From Maridesulfovibrio zosterae DSM 11974 (GTDB taxonomy: Bacteria; Desulfobacterota; Desulfovibrionia; Desulfovibrionales; Desulfovibrionaceae), in assembly GCF_000425265.1 (NCBI RefSeq), contig NZ_AUDC01000019.1:1-64000 (forward strand): a stretch of DNA of 64,000 nt, written 5' to 3'. The number at the start of each line of letters is the position of its first letter. Position 1 is the first letter of the stretch. The notes beneath the pieces are model-generated. The model was not told where the DNA came from and made no database searches. It saw nothing but the letters and a program-made list of their open reading frames with translations. A program made the position numbers and the translations under genes. This document shows, one piece after another, positions 1-7,675 of this stretch.

Positions 1-64
1 CTATATATTTATAGTTAATAACCAAGGACCACGCACGGTCCAAAGTTTTTGACCAAGGAATTTG

Positions 65-180
65 TCCTTGCGACCATTGAGGAGGGGCCACACCCGACCC
101 CATTCCGAACTCGGAAGTTAAGCCCTCCATCGCCAATGATACTGCTAGGTAGCTAGTGGGAAAGTAGGTCGTCGCAAGGA
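65..180 (+). rRNA. rrf: 5S ribosomal RNA
   Basis: 5S rRNA of the large ribosomal subunit, about 116 nt. The 5' end (TCCTTGCGAC) pairs with the 3' end (GTCGCAAGGA), closing helix I. Between them are the conserved stretches GGGGCCACACCCGA, CCGAACTCGGAAGTTAAG and GGTAGCTAGTGGGAAAG typical of bacterial 5S. It is followed directly by a T-run. The 64 bases before it would be the 23S-5S spacer of an rRNA operon lying upstream of the window. Confidence 0.95.
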
Positions 181-189
181 CTTTTTTTC

Positions 190-246
190 GCCCTGTAAAA
201 AGGGCAGCCAAGCCCCGTACAACTACGTGTACGGGGCTCTTTTGCG
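190..246 (+). terminator. terminators of the rRNA operon
   Basis: Two hairpins follow the 5S gene. The first is short (GCCCT/AGGGC, 190-205). The second is strong: AGCCCCGTAC at 211-220 pairs perfectly with GTACGGGGCT at 229-238, followed by CTTTTG. The T-run at 182-188 directly after 5S may also contribute. Confidence 0.85.
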
Positions 247-280
247 TTTAAGAAAATAGGTTAGGAGTGAGGGGAATAGG

Positions 281-303
281 GGGTCTACACCAAACAAAGG
301 GGC
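281..303 (+). repeat. left terminal inverted repeat of the ISL3 element
   Basis: Begins GGGTCTACACC and ends AAAGGGGC. It pairs with 1618-1640 at 19/23 positions when that segment is reverse complemented. It lies at the 3' end of the minus-strand transposase gene. Confidence 0.75.
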
Positions 304-338
304 ACAAGCCCGAATGATCAAACTTCCAACCGTTGATT

Positions 339-1523
339 CTACTCTCGACTACCCGCACAAAACCGCACACGCAGCCGATAATTTTCAAAGTTTCTGAACC
401 AGTATGCCCGTCGTTGAATGAGTTTCATTTTACGATGAAACCCTTCCGTTATCCCGTTGTTTTTTGTGTAGCGAAACATGCGGGCCACTTCTTCTTTCCA
501 GCTGTTCAGAGTTCTGCCCAGTGTCCGAAGCGGAGCAAAAGGACTCTGCTGAAGTTGCTTGATTTTATCAAGCAATTCGAAAATATATTTTTTACAGCTT
601 TGATTGTTTTGTGCCTTGGTTCGCAACAAGTCGTTCAGTTCATGGCAGAACAAATAAAGACTTTCAATTGCTGGCTGCGCTTGAAAATAGTCGGCTAACA
701 GTACTTTTCGTTTTTCGGTCAAACGGTCCTGCCGACACAACAAGGCACGCATAATTCCACCTCGCCCATATGAAATATTTTCTTCATCAATCAATTTGCA
801 AGCCTTTGTAAAATGATGATTAACCAACCTGATTACGTGAAATCGATCCGAGACAATCTTAGCGTTCGGGAACCAGTTTTTTACCAGATGGCGATAGGCC
901 GAGTTCATATCGATACAAACAACTTTTACCTTACTACGCCCTTTAAGAGCCCTGAGAAAAGGAAGTAATTCAGACGCACTACGGCCTTGCGCAATATCAA
1001 AAATGCTATTGTTCTTAAGATCGCAAAACGTAGTTGAAAAACCGACTTTGCGAGTGAAACGATGTTCATCTATGCCCAGATAACGGGGGCACACTTTGTT
1101 CTTATAGTGGCTGATTTTAAGCTTGATAACTTGGTGGTAGAAACGCTCTACACTGGCAACACCGAGACCGTTTTCGTTAGCAATCGTTTTGTTGGAACAG
1201 CCGTTGTTGTAAGCTCTGAACACTTCACGCTTCAACAGCTCTGTTGAGCGACTCCATTTCTGGACACCGCCCATACGCGTGTTAAAATATCGGCCACAAT
1301 CCTTGCAATGATGCTTGTGACATTTCACCCGCAAAGTCGAAGATCAGCCCAGATGCGGAACACTTTTTATGAATCGCCAAAATGTATCCTTGATCCGAAA
1401 AGAAGAACTTCGGCATCTGGGACAGATAGGTTGTCCCGTCCACTCCACATCAAGAATTATAGGAAAATACGAAATCACTTTTTTCATTGCAAAATAAGGT
1501 AGACCAATTAAAATTCGCTCCAT
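339..1523 (-). pseudogene. ISL3-family transposase, interrupted by in-frame UGA at codon 60
   Basis: Full reading frame of 394 codons that starts at an ATG (1521-1523) with a good AGGAAG ribosome site. The N-terminal part has a zinc-binding CPRC pair and runs to ...VPHLG, then TGA (1344-1346), then continues in the same frame with LRVKCHKHHCKDCG, the second half of the ISL3 zinc finger. The catalytic region follows with YLGIDEHRF, VCIDMNSAYR and the C-terminal GFHRKMKLIQRRAYWFRNF block that ends the family. Everything downstream of the stop is intact, so this is a single nonsense change. Readthrough as selenocysteine is conceivable in this organism but there is no supporting element. Confidence 0.85.
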
Positions 1524-1617
1524 AAGTTGACTTCCTTTCTTTGGTCGGAAATTTAGTTAACTTATAGGGCATATCGAGTTGGTTCGGTATGCCTTCTTTT
1601 TAGGAGCTTAGATTATC

Positions 1618-1640
1618 GCCCCTTTCTTTGAGGTAGAGCC
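1618..1640 (-). repeat. right terminal inverted repeat of the ISL3 element
   Basis: Read inward on the minus strand it starts GGCTCTACCTC and ends AAAGGGGC, a form common for ISL3-family ends. It lies upstream of the transposase start. Confidence 0.75.
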
Positions 1641-1647
1641 AAGTTAT

Positions 1648-1805
1648 GGGGATATACCAAAGAACGGGGCGAATCTGATTGATTAAATTTTCAACCGTCG
1701 ATTTTCATCTGCCCTACCAGCACGTGCTGCCGGTTGTTTTCAGTCTTTCAATAAGCATATGCGCATCTATGAGGGCGTTTAGTCTTGAGGTGAAACGCAT
1801 ATTAA
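1648..1805 (-). mobile_element. remnant of a second ISL3-type element end
   Basis: Starting at 1648 the sequence repeats, in the same orientation, the left end of the preceding IS. Positions 1648-1670 match 281-303 at 18/23 bases, and CAACCGtCGATT (1692) lines up with CAACCGttGATT (327). Beyond that, similarity continues weakly into the region that encodes the transposase C-terminus, but in the remnant the frame is closed. I read it as the last 150 or so bases of a related, older copy. Confidence 0.5.
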
Positions 1806-1861
1806 AGTCTATGAACATAATTTTGCTAATTATCGCTTACTTATGGTCGCTAATATTCACA

Positions 1862-1912
1862 TTAGTAAAAATTAAAGCCACAGTAACTATATAGTTACTG
1901 CGGCTAATTTTT
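1862..1912 (-). terminator. bidirectional terminator
   Basis: AGCCACAGTAACTA at 1876-1889 pairs with TAGTTACTGCGGCT at 1892-1905 with one G-T pair and almost no loop. On the minus strand it is followed by TTTAATTTTT, so it would terminate the thioesterase transcript. The plus-strand side also has a short T-run. Confidence 0.8.
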
Positions 1913-1934
1913 AAAACGAAGATAGTTTTATATG

Positions 1935-2372
1935 TTAATCTACAGAATCTTTCCTTACATTATAAACTGCGCGGCCTTCAGCAATAATCACATCAGGATC
2001 TGAAGCGGCAAATACAATAATTGAGGTATTACCAACTCTGTTTCCAAGAAGCTTAACTCGTGCTTCAGCTACTATATCTTCTGGAGGTGCAGGGCGGAGA
2101 TAATCAATTCTTAGATCTATTGTAGCTACTCGGTCATTAACATCACCAGATGCCCATACAGCCGTTCCTCCGCAAGTATCTACAAGCATAGATATGACTC
2201 CGCCATGTAGAGCTGGACGTCTGGCATCACCAATAAATTCTGGACGATATGGCAATCTTAGGCGGGCGTAATTTTTCCCCGCACACTCTACTTTAATGCC
2301 TAGAAAGTGATCAAATGGAATTTTTTCTTCAATCACTTCTTTGATATCTACGTTTTCACATGGTTCACTCAT
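1935..2372 (-). CDS. PaaI-type hotdog-fold thioesterase
   Basis: 145-residue protein of the PaaI/4HBT thioesterase family, which hydrolyses acyl- or aryl-CoA thioesters in the cytoplasm. The diagnostic HGGVISMLVDTCGG stretch (about residues 56-69) contains the His-Gly-Gly turn and the catalytic-type Asp. The following VATIDLRIDYLRPAP strand is also typical. The ribosome site AAAGGAC lies a few bases before the ATG. The length is normal for the family. It lies 100 bp downstream of the TRAP operon on the same strand and could be cotranscribed. The substrate cannot be read from the sequence. Confidence 0.85.
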   Translation of the reverse strand: MSEPCENVDIKEVIEEKIPFDHFLGIKVECAGKNYARLRLPYRPEFIGDARRPALHGGVISMLVDTCGGTAVWASGDVNDRVATIDLRIDYLRPAPPEDIVAEARVKLLGNRVGNTSIIVFAASDPDVIIAEGRAVYNVRKDSVD

Positions 2373-2472
2373 AAATTGTCCTTTTAGTCAGAGGCAGAAT
2401 AATATTTACTTTCATTATGTTCATACTTGGAGAAAGTATTTACAAAAAGACAGCATGAATCAACAATATTTT

Positions 2473-3786
2473 TTAATACATCGCTTGGGGTAAGTATAGA
2501 ATCAGTTGTGGGAAAATTGCGAATAAAATTATTCCAGCTAGAATTGCCGATAGAAATGGCATAGTTCCTTTAAAAATATCCTCAAGAGTAATATCCGGGG
2601 CAACTTTTTGTGCCATGCCGTATACAACATAGACATTGATTCCAACAGGTGGGGTTATGACACCTATCTGCGTAACAAGAACAATGATAACTCCAAACCA
2701 TATGGGATCAAAACCTAAGGTATTAATAACAGGGTAGAAAACTGGGATGGTAAGCATGATAAGTGCCAGTGCATCCATAATGCAACCACCGATGAAATAA
2801 ACAATTAGTATCATGGTCATTATGATAAGAGGATGCAGGTCAAATGAAGCTGTCCATTCTGCAACATTAAAAGGAATTCTGGTCACAGCCAGGAATTTAC
2901 CGAATATTACAGCTCCGGCTACTAGAAACAAGACCATGCATGAGGTGCGTAGTGTTTCATACAGTGAGTTGACAAAAGCCTGCCAAGTAAGTTGGCGTTT
3001 GATAATTCCGAGAAGCAGAATTCCAAGTACACCTACTGCTGCTGACTCATTGGGAGTAAAGAAACCGAAAAACATACCACCGATCACTAAACCAAAAACA
3101 GCTATTGTATCGATTAGACCTAACAGTGATTTAAGTTTTTCTTTAAGGGGAAAATTTTCACCTTTCGGGCCTAAGCTTGGATCACGCCTGCAGATTATCG
3201 CAATAGCAATGATAAACAGAATTGTGAGTACAATCGATGGAATTATTCCGGCCATGAATAATTCACCGATAGATTGTTCCGTCAAGATTCCGTAGACAAT
3301 GAGAACTATACTGGGAGGCATAATCATTCCCAGTCCTCCACCAGATGCTACAGATCCTGCTGCCAGTGAATTGGAGTATCCATAGCGTTTCATTTCAGGA
3401 ATACCGACAGTAGCCATCGTTGCTGCTGTCGCAGGGCTTGATCCGCAAACTGATCCGAAGGCGGTACAGGCTGCTACTGTAGCCATTGCCAGGCCCCCCT
3501 GAATATGTCCCAGGAAATGGTAGGCTGTATTATAAAGCCTTCTGCTGATACCGCTGTTAAATGCTAGCTGTCCCATTAAAATAAAAAGAGGGATAGTTGA
3601 AAGACTATAAGATGAAAAAGTATCATAAAAACTGCGAGAAAGGAGATTCATACCTCCTTTAAGTGAAATCAGCATGGAAAATCCGCCGAACCCAACCAGA
3701 GTCATTACATATGCCACCGGCATGCGTGTCATGAGTAATGCCAGCATGACAAAGATGCCGATAATTCCTAGAGTGGTCGGTTCCAT
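2473..3786 (-). CDS. dctM: TRAP transporter large permease (DctM)
   Basis: 437-residue inner-membrane protein with about 12 hydrophobic segments. It is the large subunit of a tripartite ATP-independent periplasmic transporter, which drives solute uptake with an ion gradient. Family signs are the N-terminal LALLMTRMPVAYVM, the GSVCGSSPATAATMATVGIPEM block and VTQIGVITPPVGINVYVV near the C-terminus. It starts at the base next to the dctQ stop codon with GAGGAAG as ribosome site, so the two permease genes are translated together. Solute specificity is set by DctP. Confidence 0.93.
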   Translation of the reverse strand: MEPTTLGIIGIFVMLALLMTRMPVAYVMTLVGFGGFSMLISLKGGMNLLSRSFYDTFSSYSLSTIPLFILMGQLAFNSGISRRLYNTAYHFLGHIQGGLAMATVAACTAFGSVCGSSPATAATMATVGIPEMKRYGYSNSLAAGSVASGGGLGMIMPPSIVLIVYGILTEQSIGELFMAGIIPSIVLTILFIIAIAIICRRDPSLGPKGENFPLKEKLKSLLGLIDTIAVFGLVIGGMFFGFFTPNESAAVGVLGILLLGIIKRQLTWQAFVNSLYETLRTSCMVLFLVAGAVIFGKFLAVTRIPFNVAEWTASFDLHPLIIMTMILIVYFIGGCIMDALALIMLTIPVFYPVINTLGFDPIWFGVIIVLVTQIGVITPPVGINVYVVYGMAQKVAPDITLEDIFKGTMPFLSAILAGIILFAIFPQLILYLPQAMY

Positions 3787-4275
3787 TTAGTCTTCCTCGG
3801 TGAAAAGCATGATGAGCTCTTTTATTAAGATTAGTGTGAAACATCCGAAACCGAAAGCAAGAGCATAGATGATAATATCTGTTGGAAGTTCAAGAGTCAT
3901 CGTCACTTCATTTGCTTCGCGCATGGTACATCCATATAAATATAGGCGCCATGTGACTATTCCGAAAAGTGCTGCCCCGGCAGTTGTAGTAACTCGTTTA
4001 ATGATCAGTCTGGTCTGTTTCCTGAGTTTGCTATATACAAATTCAACTCCGATATTTGCTTTTTGCGACTGTGCATATCCAAGGGCAAGTCCTGTCGTAA
4101 GCACCGCTAAGACGGTAACAAGCTCTTCTACACCTAATATTGGTTTACCGAAGACGCTCCGCGAAATTATGTCAGCACCGGTCAATAGAGCCATACCTAT
4201 CAGACATGTTGCGGCAATATTTTTAAGTACGCTCTCTAGCTTATCTATAAAGCCTGAGATTTTAGAATTGCTCAC
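3787..4275 (-). CDS. dctQ: TRAP transporter small permease (DctQ)
   Basis: 162-residue protein with four hydrophobic segments, the DctQ subunit that pairs with DctM. The start is GTG with GGAG eight bases before it. The motif DIISRSVFGKPILGVEEL (about residues 40-57) is the usual DctQ signature after the first membrane segment. The stop codon abuts the dctM start. It is separated from dctP by 134 bp that contain a strong hairpin. Confidence 0.92.
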   Translation of the reverse strand: MSNSKISGFIDKLESVLKNIAATCLIGMALLTGADIISRSVFGKPILGVEELVTVLAVLTTGLALGYAQSQKANIGVEFVYSKLRKQTRLIIKRVTTTAGAALFGIVTWRLYLYGCTMREANEVTMTLELPTDIIIYALAFGFGCFTLILIKELIMLFTEED

Positions 4276-4328
4276 TGATCACTCCAATGATATCAAATAT
4301 TATACTTTATTATGTTTCATTTTATTTA

Positions 4329-4380
4329 GGCAAAAAAGTTCAAGACGCAGCTAATAACTAGCACCTTGAACTTTTTTGCC
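4329..4380 (-). terminator. intercistronic hairpin between dctP and dctQ
   Basis: A perfect 16-bp inverted repeat, GGCAAAAAAGTTCAAG (4329-4344) with CTTGAACTTTTTTGCC (4365-4380), around a 20-nt loop. It sits between the binding-protein gene and the permease genes. Such a structure can protect the dctP mRNA or partly end transcription so that more DctP than permease is made. It lacks a clean T-run outside the stem. Confidence 0.65.
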
Positions 4381-4409
4381 GGATATTCAGCTGTGTTACA
4401 AATAATTAT

Positions 4410-5420
4410 TTACTGAGATGTATTAAGTGTTTCTATGGTAAAGCTGAGTATCGCTTTCCCATCAAGTTTCTTTTTGTTAGCTTTTTTTATGTATTCTTCC
4501 ATCATCGGGGCGGCTTTATCTTTCCATCTCTGTCCTTCAGCTTCACTTAGTTCGATAAACTGTCCACCTTTCTCTGTAAGGAATTTACGCCCGATTTTAT
4601 CGCTTTCATCCCATGCCTGACCGTGTTTTTCGGCCCACTCTTTGTTTAATTCAGTGATAATTTTTTGGTCCTGTTCTGAGATTGAATCCCACTTATCTTT
4701 GTTCATGACAGCAAAGAAAGTGGTGGTATAACCGACAGGATAATCAAGTGTGCAAAAATCAACTACTTCACCCATTTTCCAGCCTTTGTTGCTCTCCATC
4801 GGGTATATACCACCGTTTACAACTCCCTTGCGGATAGCCTGATAGCTATCTGGCATGGACATAGCAACCGGAGATGCTCCAAGAGCTTTTAACAGCTGTG
4901 CTGAATTGCCTGTACCGCGAAGTTTCATACCTTTAATATCTTCAAGAGTTTTAACAGGTTTTTTCGCTGTAAAAAGCAATCCCGGTCCATGGGCATGAAA
5001 GTACATTGGGACTACATCATTAAGTTCTTTGGGCTTAAATTTAGTATAGACAGCATTAGCTACTTTTGTTGCAGCCTTACCTGATTTATATCCCAGCGGC
5101 AGGTCTACTGCTGCCATAGTTGGGAATCTTCCCCGTGAGTAGGCTAGAGCAGACATGCCGATATCTGAAAGGCCTTCAACGACACCATCATAGCATTGTT
5201 TTGCTTTGGTCAACGTACCACCGGGAAAATATGTAATTGTAACTCTTCCTTCGGTTCGTTTGGCCACTTCATCAGCCCATTGCTGCGCAAGCTTAGACTG
5301 GATATGGGTCGGCGGGAAAAAATTTGAGTAGGTGAGGTTTATAGTTTTAGCACCAGCTATTACAGGCATTATGCACATACATATCGCCACGGTTATGAAC
5401 GTCAGTAAAAGTTTCTTCAT
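4410..5420 (-). CDS. dctP: TRAP transporter solute-binding protein (DctP)
   Basis: 336-residue periplasmic binding protein of the DctP family. A signal peptide (about residues 1-24, ending AGA) is followed by a mature domain with LTYSNFFPPTHIQSKLAQQW and the GMKLRGTGNSAQLLKALGASPVAM block. The Arg in this block normally clamps a substrate carboxylate. The start has a GGAGG ribosome site. It is the first gene of dctP-dctQ-dctM, with a TetR gene just upstream on the same strand. The ligand is likely an organic acid by family; no specific solute can be assigned. Confidence 0.92.
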   Translation of the reverse strand: MKKLLLTFITVAICMCIMPVIAGAKTINLTYSNFFPPTHIQSKLAQQWADEVAKRTEGRVTITYFPGGTLTKAKQCYDGVVEGLSDIGMSALAYSRGRFPTMAAVDLPLGYKSGKAATKVANAVYTKFKPKELNDVVPMYFHAHGPGLLFTAKKPVKTLEDIKGMKLRGTGNSAQLLKALGASPVAMSMPDSYQAIRKGVVNGGIYPMESNKGWKMGEVVDFCTLDYPVGYTTTFFAVMNKDKWDSISEQDQKIITELNKEWAEKHGQAWDESDKIGRKFLTEKGGQFIELSEAEGQRWKDKAAPMMEEYIKKANKKKLDGKAILSFTIETLNTSQ

Positions 5421-5457
5421 GTTTCCTCCATAAATAATTGAAAATTATCTGCCGATT

Positions 5458-6054
5458 TTATTCAGCTTTTTTAAGCCCTTTGCTAAGTGCAAGATTTATT
5501 GCCGTTTCACGTACATCGGTGAGGTCCACAACTCCGGTTTTAAGCGCATTTTGAACCATGAATCCTTCGAAAAGGACTGTGTTGAACGCTCCAATTTTTT
5601 CTGGAGGATAATCTGTTTCAATGAAATTTCGGATCAGATTGGCAAAGACTGTTTCAGAGAATCTATACTGACTCAGACTCAGATCTTCGCGCAGTTCTGG
5701 AATGCGTGAGGCATAAACAGTAAATTCCAGAAAAACTTTTGCCCAATTATGGTCTCGTACAATATTTTCCAGAAAATCCCAGATGATATTCATAACTTCT
5801 TCCAAGGAAGCAGCTTTTCCCAGTCTATCATCACGGAGGTTGCGGTATTGAGTCAATTTATCCTCAACAATTTCAAGGAAAAGTTTATCTTTACTAGCCC
5901 AATGACGGTAAAAACTACCTTTGGCATAACCTGCATGTTTTGTGATTTCAGCAACAGTTGTTTCCATAAAACCTTTTTTGCCGAAAAGCTCATTTGCTGC
6001 ATCCATAAGCTCTTGCTTAGTCTGTCTGGATTTTTCTTGTTGTTTTCTAGCCAT
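5458..6054 (-). CDS. TetR-family transcriptional regulator
   Basis: 198-residue one-domain regulator. The N-terminal helix-turn-helix (about residues 10-56) reads ELMDAANELFGKKGF, TTVAEITKHAGYAKGSFYRH, the standard TetR DNA-binding core. The C-terminal 130 residues form the variable ligand-binding part. It lies 37 bp upstream of dctP on the same strand, so it probably controls or is cotranscribed with the TRAP operon. Two palindromes before its start suggest self-regulation. Confidence 0.9.
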   Translation of the reverse strand: MARKQQEKSRQTKQELMDAANELFGKKGFMETTVAEITKHAGYAKGSFYRHWASKDKLFLEIVEDKLTQYRNLRDDRLGKAASLEEVMNIIWDFLENIVRDHNWAKVFLEFTVYASRIPELREDLSLSQYRFSETVFANLIRNFIETDYPPEKIGAFNTVLFEGFMVQNALKTGVVDLTDVRETAINLALSKGLKKAE

Positions 6055-6079
6055 TTAATCCCTGATAATTTTAATTTGA

Positions 6080-6110
6080 GACCGTCGGTCATAATGTGAC
6101 TAGCGGTCAC
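6080..6110 (-). promoter_or_regulatory. candidate TetR operator (two palindromes)
   Basis: GACCG-T-CGGTC at 6080-6090 and GTGAC-TAGCG-GTCAC at 6096-6110, about 25-55 bp upstream of the tetR start. GACCG and GTGAC half-sites arranged as tandem palindromes are typical for TetR/AcrR operators. Binding by this regulator is inferred from position only. Confidence 0.5.
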
Positions 6111-6294
6111 TTTTATGAGGTATAACGTTGAGTTTATTGAGTGTCAAGCGTGTATGTATAGGAAGGAACCATTAATTATGAGTAAAATTAAAATGGGAAT
6201 AGTGATAAAGTAATAATGATTGATTTGCTGACAGAAAAATGTTCGATATTTATTTTATAGTTATTTGTAACACTGATTATTGAGAGATACTTTG

Positions 6295-7647
6295 ATGCGA
6301 AGCATACTTTTCTTTTTAGCTTGTTCTTTTATGTTGTGCGCGCCCATGTCTGTGCAGGCCCATCCGTTTGGTGAGGTCGTGCAGGAAACTACCATCATGA
6401 ACGAGGATGGTAGGCTGTTGATTTTGTATAATACTTCAATAGGTCCTTCTATTACAGCTGCTCTCATACCTGACACAAATCGTGACGGGAAAGTTTCAGC
6501 GAAAGAGGAGGATGAGCTATCGAGTTCAATTCACAATATATTATCCCCCAATCTTAAAATTAATTTAAATGACAAGGACGTTATTCCATCTCTTTATTAT
6601 AAATCTGTTACGCCAGCCCGCGGCGGGTACAATAATGGCCTTCGTTCTAATCTCATTTATACAATTCCAATCAGCAATGATGATTATGCTAAACAATATT
6701 TTAAATTTTCAGATAATAATTTTAGAACAGGCGAACTTAAATGGTTGAAATGGATGGTTCAGGCTGATCCTCAGTTTAGCATAGTAAAAACCTCTCCTGA
6801 TGCAAGAGAGTTAAATTATCAGTTTTTTCCTAGACATGGTGGCGTTAAAACCGAGTCAGGTTCAGTTTCCGGTACTGCTCAAGTGGATAATATTTTAAAG
6901 CCTGATCCGCAGGAGAATTCAACTCAGGCTGCTTTAAAAGATTATCTTTCACGTGAGAATCTGGGAACAGGCGCTGCATTATTTGCCCTTGGTCTCGCAT
7001 TTGTGCTGGGAATGGGCCATGCTCTCAGTCCCGGGCATGGTAAGGCAATGGTTGCAGCTTATCTCATCGGTAAAAGCGGGCGGATTCGCGATGCATTCAT
7101 ATTGGGGACAATTGTAACCATAACCCATGTTGCCAGTGTTATTGTTCTTGGGGTCACCGCGCTTTTGCTGTCACACTACTTTTTGCCTAATGAGCTTTAT
7201 CCATGGCTGGGTGCATTTTCAGGTGTTTTAGTGTTTTTAGTTGGCTATATTATGCTTGCTAAACGGGCTGTGCATCATCACCACCATCACGATCATCACC
7301 ACAGCGAGAGTTCTGGATCTGTCACATGGTGGTCAATGTTAAGTCTTGGGATTGCAGGTGGAATGGTTCCATGTCCAACTGCTTTGGTTGTTTTGCTGGC
7401 TTCAGTTGCATTTGGAAGAATTCTTTTCGGACTGCTTCTCATTTCAGCTTTCAGTCTTGGGCTGGCTGCAATTTTAATAATAATAGGTATATTAACTGTG
7501 CGAGCTTCAAAGTTGACCGAGAGATTTTCCGGAGCACGTGAATGGATAGAAAATCTGCCAGTTATAAGTGCTGGACTGGTAATGCTGGCAGGAATTGCAA
7601 TTGCTCTGAATGCCTTACACACTGGTGGAATTATATCTTTTCGATAA
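6295..7647 (+). CDS. NicO/RcnA-type nickel/cobalt efflux transporter with periplasmic domain
   Basis: About 450 residues. A signal peptide (MRSILFFLACSF, ending VQA) leads to a periplasmic domain of some 190 residues. This domain carries a perfect EF-hand-type loop (DTNRDGKVSAKE). A six-segment membrane domain follows with GMGHALSPGHGK, the conserved NicO histidine motif, then a histidine-rich loop (six His, Asp, three His) and GGMVPCPTALVVL. These mark the nickel/cobalt transporter family PF03824. I chose ATG 6295 over the TTG at 6280 because GAGAG lies seven bases before it. The gene stands alone. Export rather than uptake is inferred from the RcnA-like His loop. Confidence 0.82.
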   Translation: MRSILFFLACSFMLCAPMSVQAHPFGEVVQETTIMNEDGRLLILYNTSIGPSITAALIPDTNRDGKVSAKEEDELSSSIHNILSPNLKINLNDKDVIPSLYYKSVTPARGGYNNGLRSNLIYTIPISNDDYAKQYFKFSDNNFRTGELKWLKWMVQADPQFSIVKTSPDARELNYQFFPRHGGVKTESGSVSGTAQVDNILKPDPQENSTQAALKDYLSRENLGTGAALFALGLAFVLGMGHALSPGHGKAMVAAYLIGKSGRIRDAFILGTIVTITHVASVIVLGVTALLLSHYFLPNELYPWLGAFSGVLVFLVGYIMLAKRAVHHHHHHDHHHSESSGSVTWWSMLSLGIAGGMVPCPTALVVLLASVAFGRILFGLLLISAFSLGLAAILIIIGILTVRASKLTERFSGAREWIENLPVISAGLVMLAGIAIALNALHTGGIISFR

Positions 7648-7675
7648 AATCGTATTCAAAGTCAGCCGTAAAAAA

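Larger units (their letters stand above)
281..1640 (-). mobile_element. ISL3-family insertion sequence (inactive copy)
   Basis: About 1.36-kb element bounded by imperfect terminal inverted repeats at 281-303 and 1618-1640. I count 19 of 23 identical positions between the left repeat and the reverse complement of the right one. The only gene inside is an ISL3-type transposase on the minus strand. No 8-bp target duplication is visible in the flanks, so the copy is old or one end has been rearranged. It sits directly downstream of an rRNA operon terminator. Confidence 0.8.

Noticed and set aside
333-698. Plus-strand open frame inside the ISL3 transposase
   Set aside because: It is antisense to the transposase, whose protein sequence is clearly conserved; no ribosome site and no domain.
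273-1648. Target-site duplication of the ISL3 element
   Set aside because: The 8 bases on the left (GGAATAGG) and right (AAGTTATG) do not match.
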